23,385 nucleotides of DNA from an uncultured Bacilli bacterium (GTDB lineage: Bacteria > Bacillota_I > Bacilli_A > RF39 > UBA660). Position 1 is the first letter of the stretch; the number at the start of each line of letters is the position of its first letter. The notes beneath the pieces were generated by a model, which ran no database searches, was not told the origin of the DNA, and was given only the letters and a program-made list of their open reading frames with translations. The translations under genes were made by a program, and so were the position numbers. Positions 1 through 7,188 of the stretch are shown in pieces. The DNA lies in the NCBI GenBank assembly GCA_934096105.1, contig CAKOLH010000013.1:1-23385 (forward strand), written 5' to 3'.

Positions 1-15
1 TAAGGAATTAGTAGC

Positions 16-582
16 TTGAAATTACAATTAATTCTATTAGATGATTTATTTTATCGAGGAACAGGTCCAACTGGTCCTCAAGGAATAACCGGACCTACAG
101 GTCCAACAGGCCCAACTGGTCCTCAAGGAATAACCGGATCTACAGGTTCAACAGGTCCAACTGGTCCTCAAGGAATAACTGGACCTACAGGCTCAACAGG
201 CCCAACTGGTCCTCAAGGAATAACCGGACCTACAGGTCCAACAGGCCCAACTGGTCCTCAAGGAATAACCGGGCCTACAGGTCCAACCGGCCCAACAGGT
301 CCTCAAGGAATAACCGGATCTACAGGTCCAACAGGCCCAACTGGTCCTCAAGGAATAACCGGACCTACAGGTCCAACCGGTCCAACTGGTCCTCAAGGAA
401 TAACCGGACCTACAGGTCCAACCGGTCCAACAGGTGCAACTCCAGTAATAACAATAGGAACTGTTACAACTGGTAATCCAGATACCCAAGCAGCAGCATC
501 AATAACTGGGACACCCCCTAATTTCGTATTGAATCTAACTATACCACAAGGAGCTACCGGACCAACAGGCCCAACAGGATAA
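16..582 (+). CDS. Collagen-like GPT-repeat protein, short form
   Basis: A 188-residue protein dominated by Gly-X-Thr triplets (GPT, GPQ, GIT, GST), the bacterial collagen-like type found in spore-coat or surface filaments. Residues 16 to about 142 are the collagen region, with eight copies of a 15-residue unit GITGPTGPTGPTGPQ. Residues about 143-180 form a non-collagen segment (ATPVITIGTVTTG... to NLTIPQGA) of a kind I recognise as recurring between collagen blocks in such proteins. It then ends after only GATGPTGPTG, with no C-terminal trimerisation domain. The start is uncertain: an in-frame stop lies at 1-3, so the gene must begin after it. TTG at 16 has an AAGGA nine bases upstream. No ATG precedes the repeats, and the N-terminus (MKLQLILLDDLFYRG) is not a clear signal peptide. 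Possibly a degenerate remnant of a longer gene. A hairpin terminator follows. Confidence 0.7.
   Translation: MKLQLILLDDLFYRGTGPTGPQGITGPTGPTGPTGPQGITGSTGSTGPTGPQGITGPTGSTGPTGPQGITGPTGPTGPTGPQGITGPTGPTGPTGPQGITGSTGPTGPTGPQGITGPTGPTGPTGPQGITGPTGPTGPTGATPVITIGTVTTGNPDTQAAASITGTPPNFVLNLTIPQGATGPTGPTG
82..441 (+). repeat. Eight tandem 45-bp repeats coding collagen units
   Basis: Eight head-to-tail 45-bp units start at 82, 127, 172, 217, 262, 307, 352 and 397. Each begins GGAATAACYGG and most end GGTCCTCAA. Units differ by scattered silent changes and by Pro-to-Ser changes (CCT/TCT, CCA/TCA). The last unit diverges at its 3' end where the collagen block stops. Such arrays are prone to slippage, so copy number probably varies between strains. 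Confidence 0.9.
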
Positions 583-588
583 TAATAT

Positions 589-615
589 AAGCGGTCTAAT
601 GGGCCGCTTTCTTTA
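589..615 (+). terminator. Terminator of the collagen-like gene
   Basis: Stem AAGCGGTC (589-596) pairs with GGCCGCTT (602-609) with one G-U pair and a five-base loop, seven bases after the stop. The following tract (TTCTTTATAG) is only moderately T-rich. Confidence 0.7.
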
Positions 616-644
616 TAGACAAAACAATATATATATGTTAAAAT
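616..644 (+). promoter_or_regulatory. Sigma-A-type promoter, ASCH operon
   Basis: TAGACA at 616-621, a 17-bp spacer, and TAAAAT at 639-644 with an extended TGT just upstream (636-638). The predicted transcript start, about seven bases downstream, coincides with the first base of the ribosome binding site AGGAGAG at 651, so the leader would be about 15 nt. Confidence 0.6.
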
Positions 645-665
645 TGTGATAGGAGAGTGATATGA

Positions 666-1004
666 ATGATTCATGAAATGAAACTAAATAATGAGCCGTT
701 TGCTTTAATAAAAGCTGGTAGTAAAACAATAGAATTGAGATTAAATGATGAAAAAAGAAGAAAACTTGCGGTAGGAGATAAAATAGAATTTACCAATAGA
801 GATACTAATGAAAAAATTATAACTGAAGTAATAAAACTACATAATTATCCGAGTTTCGAGGAGCTATATAAACATTTCAATAAAGTCTCACTTGGTTATT
901 TAGAGGGTGAAAAAGCAGAACCATCCGACATGAATAAATATTATTCTGAAGAAGAGCAAAACAAATACGAAGTATTAGGAATTGAAATCAAATTAGTTAA
1001 ATAA
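666..1004 (+). CDS. ASCH domain protein
   Basis: A 112-residue cytosolic protein that looks like a stand-alone ASCH domain, a PUA-like beta-barrel fold thought to bind RNA or modified nucleotides. The family signature is visible: N-terminal MxLNxEPFxLIKAGxKTIELRLND (residues 5-28), then KRRKLAVGDKIEF (30-42) and a C-terminal YEVLGIEI strand. The length matches single-domain members. AGGAGAG at 651-657 favours ATG 666; ATG 678 would also be in frame. ATG 662 is out of frame and hits a stop at once. It lies 20 bp upstream of the membrane-anchored gene and shares its promoter and terminator, so they are likely one operon. The substrate is unknown. Confidence 0.8.
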   Translation: MIHEMKLNNEPFALIKAGSKTIELRLNDEKRRKLAVGDKIEFTNRDTNEKIITEVIKLHNYPSFEELYKHFNKVSLGYLEGEKAEPSDMNKYYSEEEQNKYEVLGIEIKLVK

Positions 1005-1024
1005 TAATAAAGGGAGAAAGTCAA

Positions 1025-2107
1025 ATGAATAAAAATAAAATAATAACAACAATATTTGCTGTACTTGCAGTACTATCATTAGTTTTAATATGTATTTTCA
1101 GAATAAAAAAGAATAAGCAAAATATTCCAGTAATTGATGGCATAACAGTAGTGCCAACATTAGATGACGAAATAACATCTGACAGTAGTTACTGTGCCAC
1201 ATTTCAATTGGTTTGGAATGATATGAAAAACAAAGTAATAAAGAAAGATATAGTGTTTGATCCAGAAGAGCAAGAAGCTACTAATTTAAATAAAGAAGGC
1301 TTTAACGAAGATATGATATCCGAAGATTATTACTTCAAAGCCTTTGGACCTAAAAGCCAGCAGCTAAAAGAAGAAATAATAAAAGGAATCAAAGAAAAGT
1401 TTAATCAAACTAGTGATGTTTTAGATGACTTCGATTGGGGAGAAGGAAAATTAGATAGTCCTGATTTAAGAAGGTATTTCTTCTATACAATGTTATATCG
1501 AGAATTTGAATATAAGGAAAGGTTTATGATCCTAGAGGATAGTAGTTTTGGTAATTACAAAAATATAAAATATTTTGGAGTTAATTCTAAGAGCTCAAGT
1601 GAAGCAAGAAATCAAATTATAGTACTATTTTATAATTCAAAAGATGATTTTGCCATAAAATTAACTACTAAAAGTAATGATGAAGTAATTCTTTATAAAA
1701 ATCCAAAAGGTAAGACATTTAATGAAATTTATAGCGGTATAACTGATGAAACAAATAAATATACTGGAAATAGAAACTTTGAAAAAGAAGATGAATTTAA
1801 AGCACCGATGATTAATTTTAATGTTAAAAGAGAATATTCAGAATTACAAAATAAACCATTTTATGATAATGAAAATAGAGAATATGTAATTGAAAAAGCA
1901 ATTCAGACGATAAACTTTAAACTAGATGAAAAAGGTGGTAGGGTAAAAAGTGAAGCTGCTATCGATACCAAAAACACTTCAGCACTACCAACAAAAGAAC
2001 CAAGGTACTTTAATGTAGATGATACATTTGCTATATTCTTAAAAGAAAGTTCAAAAGAAGTACCATACTTTGCCGCTAGAATAGATGATATTACAAAATA
2101 TCAATAG
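1025..2107 (+). CDS. Membrane-anchored protein with a divergent serpin-like C-terminus
   Basis: A 360-residue protein with one N-terminal membrane segment (residues about 6-26) followed by basic residues RIKKNK. There is no lipobox, since the Cys at 23 lacks the preceding small residue. The rest is charged, predicted extracellular and about 330 residues long. The C-terminal 70 residues resemble the serpin reactive-loop region in order and spacing. A hinge-like strand, NFKLDEKGGRVKSEAAI (297-313), is followed by a variable loop, then YFNVDDTFAIFLKE (328-341) and VPYFAARI, which parallel the serpin FxADHPFLFxIRD and LFMGRV elements. The N-terminal FQLVWNDM could match serpin helix A. The hinge is poor in small residues, so inhibition is doubtful. 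The similarity is recognised by eye and not certain. RBS GGGAG at 1011-1015. Co-transcribed with the ASCH gene. Confidence 0.55.
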   Translation: MNKNKIITTIFAVLAVLSLVLICIFRIKKNKQNIPVIDGITVVPTLDDEITSDSSYCATFQLVWNDMKNKVIKKDIVFDPEEQEATNLNKEGFNEDMISEDYYFKAFGPKSQQLKEEIIKGIKEKFNQTSDVLDDFDWGEGKLDSPDLRRYFFYTMLYREFEYKERFMILEDSSFGNYKNIKYFGVNSKSSSEARNQIIVLFYNSKDDFAIKLTTKSNDEVILYKNPKGKTFNEIYSGITDETNKYTGNRNFEKEDEFKAPMINFNVKREYSELQNKPFYDNENREYVIEKAIQTINFKLDEKGGRVKSEAAIDTKNTSALPTKEPRYFNVDDTFAIFLKESSKEVPYFAARIDDITKYQ

Positions 2108-2109
2108 TG

Positions 2110-2136
2110 AAAAAGCATAATTTAATATGCTTTTTT
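2110..2136 (+). terminator. Terminator of the ASCH/serpin-like operon
   Basis: Perfect 10-bp stem AAAAAGCATA (2110-2119) / TATGCTTTTT (2126-2135) with a six-base loop and a T run. The A-rich left arm would also give T residues on the other strand. Confidence 0.9.
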
Positions 2137-2161
2137 CTTTGGTAATAATTCCACCAAGAAG

Positions 2162-2191
2162 TTGACATTATGTTATCATGTATATTATAAT
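2162..2191 (+). promoter_or_regulatory. Sigma-A-type promoter of rbgA
   Basis: Consensus TTGACA (2162-2167) and TATAAT (2186-2191) with an 18-bp spacer. The predicted start near 2198 leaves an unusually long leader (about 150 nt) before the rbgA start at 2350. I see no recognisable riboswitch, uORF or terminator in that leader. Confidence 0.75.
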
Positions 2192-2349
2192 TAAGTCATG
2201 GTGTAAGAATTGTTATTAGTAGTTATAAAATAAGGATTTGTATAGAATAAGTCCATTAACGATGACACAATTTATAAGATATAAATTATTATAAAAAATA
2301 AACATATGCAATTTGATAAATAGATTTTAACAAAAAGGAAGTGAAAATA

Positions 2350-3207
2350 ATGAATAACGAAAATAAAACAAATATAAACTGGTACCCCGGCCATATGGCT
2401 AAGACCAAAAGAGAAATAAAAGAAAAGATAGATTTAATTGATATAGTATTTGAAGTAGTAGATGCTAGAATACCATATTCATCAAAAAATAAAGAAATTG
2501 AAGAAATGACCAAAGGTAAACCCAGGGTTATTGTTATGACAAAAATAGACTTATGTGATAGCGGTAAAACAAACAAATGGATTAAATATTATGAAGATAA
2601 AGACTATATTGTAATACCAATGGATTTAATAAATAGTCCCAATACTAAAATAATATTTGATAAAATAAAACCACTAGTAGATGAAATAAATAATAAAAGA
2701 AAAAGTAAAGGTCTAAAAGAAAGAAAGGCTAGAATACTAATAATGGGAGTACCAAATGTTGGTAAGTCTACCCTAATAAATAGATTAGTAGGTAGAAAAG
2801 CTACTAATGTTGGTAATAGACCTGGTGTTACTAAAAATCTAGAATGGATTAGAATCAATGACAAAGTGGAACTATTAGATACTCCGGGTATATTGTGGCC
2901 TAAATTAGATGAAGAAGAAGTAGCATATAACTTAGCCAGTATGACCGCTATTAAAGAAGAAGTCCTAGAACTTGATGATCTAGCTATCTATATAATAAAA
3001 AAATTATTATCTGATTATCCAGATAACATTATAAATAGATATAACCTAACTAAAACAGATGATATAGTAGATATCTTAGATGAAATAGGCAAGAAGATAG
3101 GAGCTTTTCGTAATAATGAAACAGATTACGATAGAGTATACAAAAAAGTAATAAAAGATCTGCAAGATGGTTACCTAGGAAAAGTAACATTTGATAATAT
3201 AAATTAA
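2350..3207 (+). CDS. rbgA: Ribosome biogenesis GTPase RbgA (YlqF)
   Basis: A circularly permuted GTPase needed for late 50S subunit assembly. The hallmark N-terminus NWYPGHMAK is at residues 10-18. G motifs come in permuted order: G4 TKID (64-67), then G1 GVPNVGKS (133-140), the G2 threonine in RPGVTK (about 161), and G3 DTPG (177-180) followed by ILWP, typical of this family. A helical C-terminal domain (about 200-285) completes it. At 285 residues it matches B. subtilis RbgA (about 282). ATG 2350 is chosen because AGGAAGTG (2336-2343) is well placed for it; the in-frame GTG at 2341 overlaps that site. It is a single-gene unit with its own promoter and a terminator shared with the convergent gene. 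Confidence 0.95.
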   Translation: MNNENKTNINWYPGHMAKTKREIKEKIDLIDIVFEVVDARIPYSSKNKEIEEMTKGKPRVIVMTKIDLCDSGKTNKWIKYYEDKDYIVIPMDLINSPNTKIIFDKIKPLVDEINNKRKSKGLKERKARILIMGVPNVGKSTLINRLVGRKATNVGNRPGVTKNLEWIRINDKVELLDTPGILWPKLDEEEVAYNLASMTAIKEEVLELDDLAIYIIKKLLSDYPDNIINRYNLTKTDDIVDILDEIGKKIGAFRNNETDYDRVYKKVIKDLQDGYLGKVTFDNIN

Positions 3208-3238
3208 AAAAGTATAGAAACAAAACTCTATACTTTTA
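3207..3238. terminator. Bidirectional terminator between convergent genes
   Basis: AAAAGTATAG (3208-3217) and CTATACTTTT (3228-3237) form a perfect 10-bp stem with a ten-base loop. A-rich and T-rich flanks give a T run on either strand. It lies between the rbgA stop and the end of the opposite-strand gene, whose stop codon is within the stem. Confidence 0.85.
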
Positions 3239-3736
3239 TCTTATAATTTTATCTAGTATACCATAAGATATAATACTCATAATAATACTAGCAAGTATTA
3301 CACCTAAGAATATAAAGATAGAAGACTTCTTCTTGTCCATTCTTAAGAGTACCGCAAGCCCGGCTCCTGTCCAAGCACCAGTACCAGGAAGTGGAATACC
3401 AACAAACAGTAGTAGCCCCCAATACCCATACTTTTCAATTTGTGCTTTTTTAGATAATATCTTTTTTTCCAGTTTAACAACAATCTTTTTAGTAGTCTTA
3501 AATTTCTTAAGCCAATCAAATATTTTATCTAAAAATATAAGAACAAATGGAATAGGTAAACAGTTACCTAATATACTTATAATATAAGCAGGTATAAAAT
3601 CCATCCCTATAATAGAAGCTGCAAGTAATCCTCCTCTTAATTCTAGTATTGGTAGCATTGAAATAACAAATACAGCAATTTCTTTCCCAATACCACTACC
3701 AAATAAATCAACAATTTTTTGTACTATTCCTTGCAT
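3236..3736 (-). CDS. Sm_multidrug_ex family membrane protein (COG2426-like)
   Basis: A 166-residue integral membrane protein of the small multi-drug export family (PF06695/COG2426), whose biochemical role is not firmly established. Signature segments are the membrane-embedded ELRGG (residues 32-36) and GIPLPGTGAWTGAG (113-126). Four or five hydrophobic segments are visible (about 18-42, 46-70, 106-132, 138-160), with a basic cytoplasmic loop KKFKTTKKIVVKLEKK between them. Start ATG at 3736 has AGAGGAA about seven bases upstream (3750-3744). It is monocistronic, convergent with rbgA and divergent from the phosphatidyltransferase gene. The name implies export, but no transport is demonstrated here. 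Confidence 0.85.
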   Translation of the reverse strand: MQGIVQKIVDLFGSGIGKEIAVFVISMLPILELRGGLLAASIIGMDFIPAYIISILGNCLPIPFVLIFLDKIFDWLKKFKTTKKIVVKLEKKILSKKAQIEKYGYWGLLLFVGIPLPGTGAWTGAGLAVLLRMDKKKSSIFIFLGVILASIIMSIISYGILDKIIR

Positions 3737-3760
3737 TTTATCATTCCTCTCATCTTTTTA

Positions 3761-3789
3761 ATTATAACATTAATATTTATATATGTAAA
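3761..3789 (-). promoter_or_regulatory. Promoter of the Sm_multidrug_ex gene
   Basis: On the minus strand, TTTACA (3789-3784), a 17-bp spacer, and TATAAT (3766-3761). The start would be near 3754, just ahead of the ribosome binding site. Confidence 0.65.
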
Positions 3790-3827
3790 TTACTTTATCA
3801 TTACTTGACACTTCATTCAAACTTATG

Positions 3828-3856
3828 TTGCATTTTAAGATTTTATACGATATAAT
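3828..3856 (+). promoter_or_regulatory. Promoter of the CDP-alcohol phosphatidyltransferase gene
   Basis: TTGCAT (3828-3833), 17-bp spacer, TATAAT (3851-3856). The predicted start falls on the Shine-Dalgarno GAGAGG at 3863, giving a leader of about 13 nt. A TTGACA at 3805-3810 has no well-placed -10 and may be incidental. Confidence 0.55.
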
Positions 3857-3875
3857 CATAACGAGAGGTATAAAT

Positions 3876-4505
3876 ATGAAAAAGAAAATAATTAAACAAA
3901 TACCAAATATTATTACCATTAGTAGGATTATAAGTCTAATTATAGGTTTTATTTTATTTTGTAGAGGTAAAATTTTATATGCAATTATTTTCTACATATA
4001 TGGGGCTATATCTGATTTTCTAGATGGTTATTTAGCTAGAAGATTAAATGCCTATACCAAATTAGGTAAATACTTAGATGCCATAAGTGATAAAATGTAT
4101 TCTTTCTCAGTAATGATATTATTAATAATTTATAGAAGCTTTTTAATTATCATACCATTGTTACTAGAGGGTATAATATCTTTTATTAACTATAAAATAA
4201 TAATAAAATATAAAAATGCCTATACTGAAAGAGTAGGAAAACACAAAATGAATTTAGAATTTTTAATGTTAATATCCTCAATGGTATCTATTAAAGTAAA
4301 ATATTTTTCAGTAGTATTTTATATATTTCTAATACTCACAATATATTTCCAAATACAAACTATTATTTCTTATATTAATCAGTTTCATAATAAATCTAAA
4401 GAGAAGATAATTGATTTAAAAAACAAAAGAATAGCTGAAAAGATTAAGTTCTTATTTAATGAATTTATATTCTTTTTAATACACCCAGTAAAAATTATTA
4501 AATAA
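3876..4505 (+). CDS. CDP-alcohol phosphatidyltransferase (PgsA-like)
   Basis: An integral membrane enzyme of 209 residues that transfers a phosphatidyl group from CDP-diacylglycerol to an alcohol, a step in making phosphatidylglycerol or a related lipid. The full family signature D-x2-DG-x2-AR-x8-G-x3-D-x3-D is present: D47, D50, G51, A54, R55, G64, D68 and D72. These acidic residues bind the metal ions. The opening PNIITISRI resembles the start of PgsA. Several membrane segments surround the motif. The acceptor alcohol cannot be decided from sequence. ATG 3876 is chosen over the in-frame upstream ATG 3825 because GAGAGG (3863-3868) is correctly spaced and 3825 lies upstream of the promoter. 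The C-terminal 50 residues are lysine-rich. Confidence 0.85.
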   Translation: MKKKIIKQIPNIITISRIISLIIGFILFCRGKILYAIIFYIYGAISDFLDGYLARRLNAYTKLGKYLDAISDKMYSFSVMILLIIYRSFLIIIPLLLEGIISFINYKIIIKYKNAYTERVGKHKMNLEFLMLISSMVSIKVKYFSVVFYIFLILTIYFQIQTIISYINQFHNKSKEKIIDLKNKRIAEKIKFLFNEFIFFLIHPVKIIK

Positions 4506-4522
4506 ATATTATTTTTATTGTT

Positions 4523-4556
4523 CGCTCTAAGCCTGTAGTCTTAGAGCGTTATTTTT
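4523..4556 (+). terminator. Terminator of the phosphatidyltransferase gene
   Basis: Perfect 9-bp stem CGCTCTAAG (4523-4531) / CTTAGAGCG (4540-4548) with loop CCTGTAGT, followed by TTATTTTT. It is the first of two adjacent hairpins. Confidence 0.8.
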
Positions 4557-4574
4557 AGCCTGTAGTCTAAAAAT
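4551..4574. repeat. Second hairpin with the same loop CCTGTAGT
   Basis: ATTTTTAG (4551-4558) and CTAAAAAT (4567-4574) form a perfect 8-bp stem. The loop (4559-4566) is the same octamer as in the preceding hairpin. No T run follows, so it is not an obvious plus-strand terminator. The rest of the 190-bp gap to 4696 is AT-rich and holds only the next promoter. Confidence 0.75.
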
Positions 4575-4637
4575 AAAAATTATTATATATAAGCCAAGTT
4601 TATATACTTAAAATTAATATTATTTTTTTAAAACATC

Positions 4638-4666
4638 TTGAAAAAATAGTAATTTTATAGTACACT
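4638..4666 (+). promoter_or_regulatory. Likely promoter of the TasA-like surface protein gene
   Basis: TTGAAA (4638-4643), 17-bp spacer, TACACT (4661-4666). The -10 is a moderate match. The predicted start near 4673 precedes GGAGG at 4681. Confidence 0.5.
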
Positions 4667-4696
4667 AATTTATAGAGTATGGAGGCTAGATATTTT

Positions 4697-6250
4697 ATGA
4701 GTGAAAAATTAAAGAAGTTAATAAATAATAAATATTTTATTGTAGCATTAGTAGCATTACTTATAGTATTAGTAATAGGAACTGGTACTTATGCTTGGCT
4801 TACTTGGTCTAGTCCTAATACTACAAAATTAACTGTTAAGATAGGTAACATAGCAGACGTTATATTTGATAATGGTAAAGAAATTAATACCACTAGCTTG
4901 GCTCCGGTATTTACTTCAGATCAGGGAGAAAAAACTAGTTTCTCAATAGTAAAAAGAAGTAGTGTTGGAAGTACTAATATAGATTATACAATTACTTTGA
5001 ATGTAACAAGTATTGCTACAGAATTAAAAACTACTAGTTTTAAATATATGTTAGTAAATGTTACCAATGCCAACCAAGTAGTTAAACAAGGTAATTTTAG
5101 TACTGCATCTACTGGTGATACTATTACATTAAATTCGGGTACATTAATTGGTACTCGTGCAGACTTTACATTTGTTATTTATATAGATGGTAATGTCGAA
5201 AATAATACCAATATGATGAATAAAGCTTTTAAAGCTACACTAAATGTAAGTGCTAGTGAGGCTAGCAGTGATGAGACAATGGTAGAATTTATTGAACGAT
5301 TATATACTGAGAACAAAGACGGCACAATGGTAAATAATGGTTCTGGTATTGAATATGTTATGGCCCCAGCTGTTTCGCTCATGAATGATGAGCTTGGGGG
5401 AACTGCCTCTAGTGTAGATGGAGGCAATATAAGATATTACGGTTCTTCTCCAGATAATTATATAAAGTTTAATTGCGAAGAATATCCAGATACCAATTGT
5501 GAAACATGGCGAATAATAGGAGTTTTTACTGGCGAACGAAAACTATTAAAAATAATCAAAGATGAACCTGTAAGTTCAGTTTCAGTACCAATGCATCTTG
5601 GGACTCTAAATGGTATGAATTGGAAAAAATCAGCCATTGGTAAACTATTTAATAATCAAGAGGATGGATGTTCTACTTATTTTAGCCCGGGCTTTGATAC
5701 AACAAAAACATGTAGTATAACAAGTCTAATTAATAACTATAGTGACAGTTATCTAGAAGAGGTTGTAAATGCCGGCTTTCAAAACCTCGAAACACAGGAT
5801 ATGATATATCCATATCCAAATTATTTATTTTCTTATGTGGATGTAGTTAACAGTGGCAATGCGACTATTGAAAATCTTTACAATTATACTGTTAATAATA
5901 TAGATACTACATTTGATAATATTATGGTTGGAATACTTGATGCAGTTGACTACGGATATGCTTCGGACTTTGCTAATGATTGTACGGCCGGAATAAGCTC
6001 TATTGATGAGTTGGGAGTCTGTGGTAATCAAACTTGGTTATATAATCGTTTTACAGAAACAGAATACTTTATAAATGTTGAAGATGGTTATGCTCTTGCA
6101 ACAAACGGACAAGGTACAATTGAAAGTGGTCTTTCAATCGTTGATGTTTCAGGGCTATATAGACCAGTAGTGTACTTAAATGAAGATGTCAAATACATAT
6201 CAGGTAATGGTCGTGAAGATGATCCGTATACAATAAACTATAATTATTAA
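4697..6250 (+). CDS. TasA/camelysin-like surface protein with a Cys-containing C-terminal domain
   Basis: A 517-residue exported protein. Residues 12-30 are a hydrophobic signal/anchor segment ending GTGTYAWLTW, the pattern of TasA/camelysin-type surface proteins. Residues about 45-187 look like the TasA-like beta-sandwich; YMLVN, QGNFS, FTFVIYIDGN and MMNKAFKATLNV align by eye with the protein encoded at 18453. Residues about 245-517 form a second domain (NIRYYGSSPDNYIKFN, CETWRIIGVF, LYRPVVYLNEDVKYI, near the end GNGREDDPYTI), a module I recognise from gut Bacillota surface proteins but cannot name. It has six cysteines that could form disulfides. ATG 4697 is chosen because GGAGG (4681-4685) precedes it; ATG 4679 overlaps that site. 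Unlike its neighbours, the C-terminal part uses CGA/CGT arginine codons. Next gene 32 bp downstream. Confidence 0.7.
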   Translation: MSEKLKKLINNKYFIVALVALLIVLVIGTGTYAWLTWSSPNTTKLTVKIGNIADVIFDNGKEINTTSLAPVFTSDQGEKTSFSIVKRSSVGSTNIDYTITLNVTSIATELKTTSFKYMLVNVTNANQVVKQGNFSTASTGDTITLNSGTLIGTRADFTFVIYIDGNVENNTNMMNKAFKATLNVSASEASSDETMVEFIERLYTENKDGTMVNNGSGIEYVMAPAVSLMNDELGGTASSVDGGNIRYYGSSPDNYIKFNCEEYPDTNCETWRIIGVFTGERKLLKIIKDEPVSSVSVPMHLGTLNGMNWKKSAIGKLFNNQEDGCSTYFSPGFDTTKTCSITSLINNYSDSYLEEVVNAGFQNLETQDMIYPYPNYLFSYVDVVNSGNATIENLYNYTVNNIDTTFDNIMVGILDAVDYGYASDFANDCTAGISSIDELGVCGNQTWLYNRFTETEYFINVEDGYALATNGQGTIESGLSIVDVSGLYRPVVYLNEDVKYISGNGREDDPYTINYNY

Positions 6251-6282
6251 TAATAAAAAAAGAAAGAAAAGAGGTAATTAAA

Positions 6283-7179
6283 ATGAACGAACAAGAGATG
6301 ATGATGAATGAGAAAATTAGAAAGAGAGAAAAGGTAGATACTATACTTGCTTACATATTATTAGTATTTTTAACAGGAGCCATATTATTTATCTTATATT
6401 TAAAATTTATAAAAAGAGATAATGATCCTACCCCAATAGAGAAACCTAATAATAATATTACATTAAATGATATTTCTAGCGGTTTAAATAATAGTACTTT
6501 AGCTAATAGATATTTAAATGATAATGTTACATTTAGTTCTAAAGTAAATGGTACTTCGTTAGTAATAGACTATAAAAAAGATGATAAACTAGTTAATTTA
6601 AATGTTAATACCGTAGGTACAGAATTAGAATTTACTATGAATGAAGATAACAGACTAATTACTGAAGATATCTATAAAGAAATAGCTAATATAATATGTG
6701 TATATTATAAAAACACTGAAGATGCCTGCAGAAGTACTCTAAGTAAAGTAGATGAAAATAATCCAATTAATGGTATAAGATATGTTACTTCAGATAATAA
6801 TATACTTGTATATGTTAATACTGCTAAAAGTATTGATGTAGAAAATGTTGAAACTTATACTGAAGTTACTAAGACTGCAGTTACTAAAACTAATTACGAA
6901 TTAAAATTAGATACTGAGACTATAAACAATATTAAGGTAACTAATGCAGATAATTTAATTACCTTTACTGGAAATGTTACTACTACTAGTGAAAATAAAA
7001 ATATGTCTATTGTGGTAACTTTATACGGAGATAATGATACTAAGTTAACTGAAGAAAAGTATGAATTTAATGACACTAACAAATTAGAAGAAAATGGAGA
7101 GTTTAAAGTAGAGTTTACTTTAAGCGATACATTAACATTAGAGGGTATTAAAACATATAGCATAAGTATAGAAAAATAG
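6283..7179 (+). CDS. Membrane-anchored exported protein, unknown function
   Basis: A 298-residue protein with a charged cytoplasmic N-terminus (residues 1-20), one membrane segment (about 21-43, ILAYILLVFLTGAILFILYL) and an extracellular part rich in Asn, Thr and Lys. I do not recognise a family. The C-terminal ~95 residues (from YELKLDTETI) alternate hydrophobic and polar residues in a way that suggests an Ig-like beta domain. Two cysteines in the middle (in NIICVYY and DACRS) may pair. RBS GAGG (6271-6274) lies eight bases before the ATG. It follows the TasA-like gene by 32 bp and its TAG stop overlaps the ribosome binding site of deoD, so it sits inside an operon. It may be an envelope partner of the TasA-like protein, but only position supports that. 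Confidence 0.6.
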   Translation: MNEQEMMMNEKIRKREKVDTILAYILLVFLTGAILFILYLKFIKRDNDPTPIEKPNNNITLNDISSGLNNSTLANRYLNDNVTFSSKVNGTSLVIDYKKDDKLVNLNVNTVGTELEFTMNEDNRLITEDIYKEIANIICVYYKNTEDACRSTLSKVDENNPINGIRYVTSDNNILVYVNTAKSIDVENVETYTEVTKTAVTKTNYELKLDTETINNIKVTNADNLITFTGNVTTTSENKNMSIVVTLYGDNDTKLTEEKYEFNDTNKLEENGEFKVEFTLSDTLTLEGIKTYSISIEK

Positions 7180-7188
7180 GAGATTAAT

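Noticed and set aside
82..441. Regular 45-bp repeats that could suggest a CRISPR array
   Set aside because: The repeats are contiguous with no spacers, stay in one frame, and encode Gly-X-Thr collagen triplets.
193..489. Minus-strand open frame across the collagen repeats
   Set aside because: It is the antisense of the repeat, low in complexity (SLRTSW units), with no ribosome binding site of its own.
2341..2349. GTG 2341 as the rbgA start
   Set aside because: It overlaps the AGGAAGTG ribosome binding site that is correctly spaced for ATG 2350, and the family N-terminus fits the shorter form.
3825..3875. ATG 3825 as the phosphatidyltransferase start
   Set aside because: It lies upstream of the predicted promoter -10 box and lacks a ribosome binding site; ATG 3876 has GAGAGG.
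4679..4696. ATG 4679 as the TasA-like gene start
   Set aside because: It overlaps the GGAGG that serves ATG 4697, and the shorter form gives a normal signal segment.
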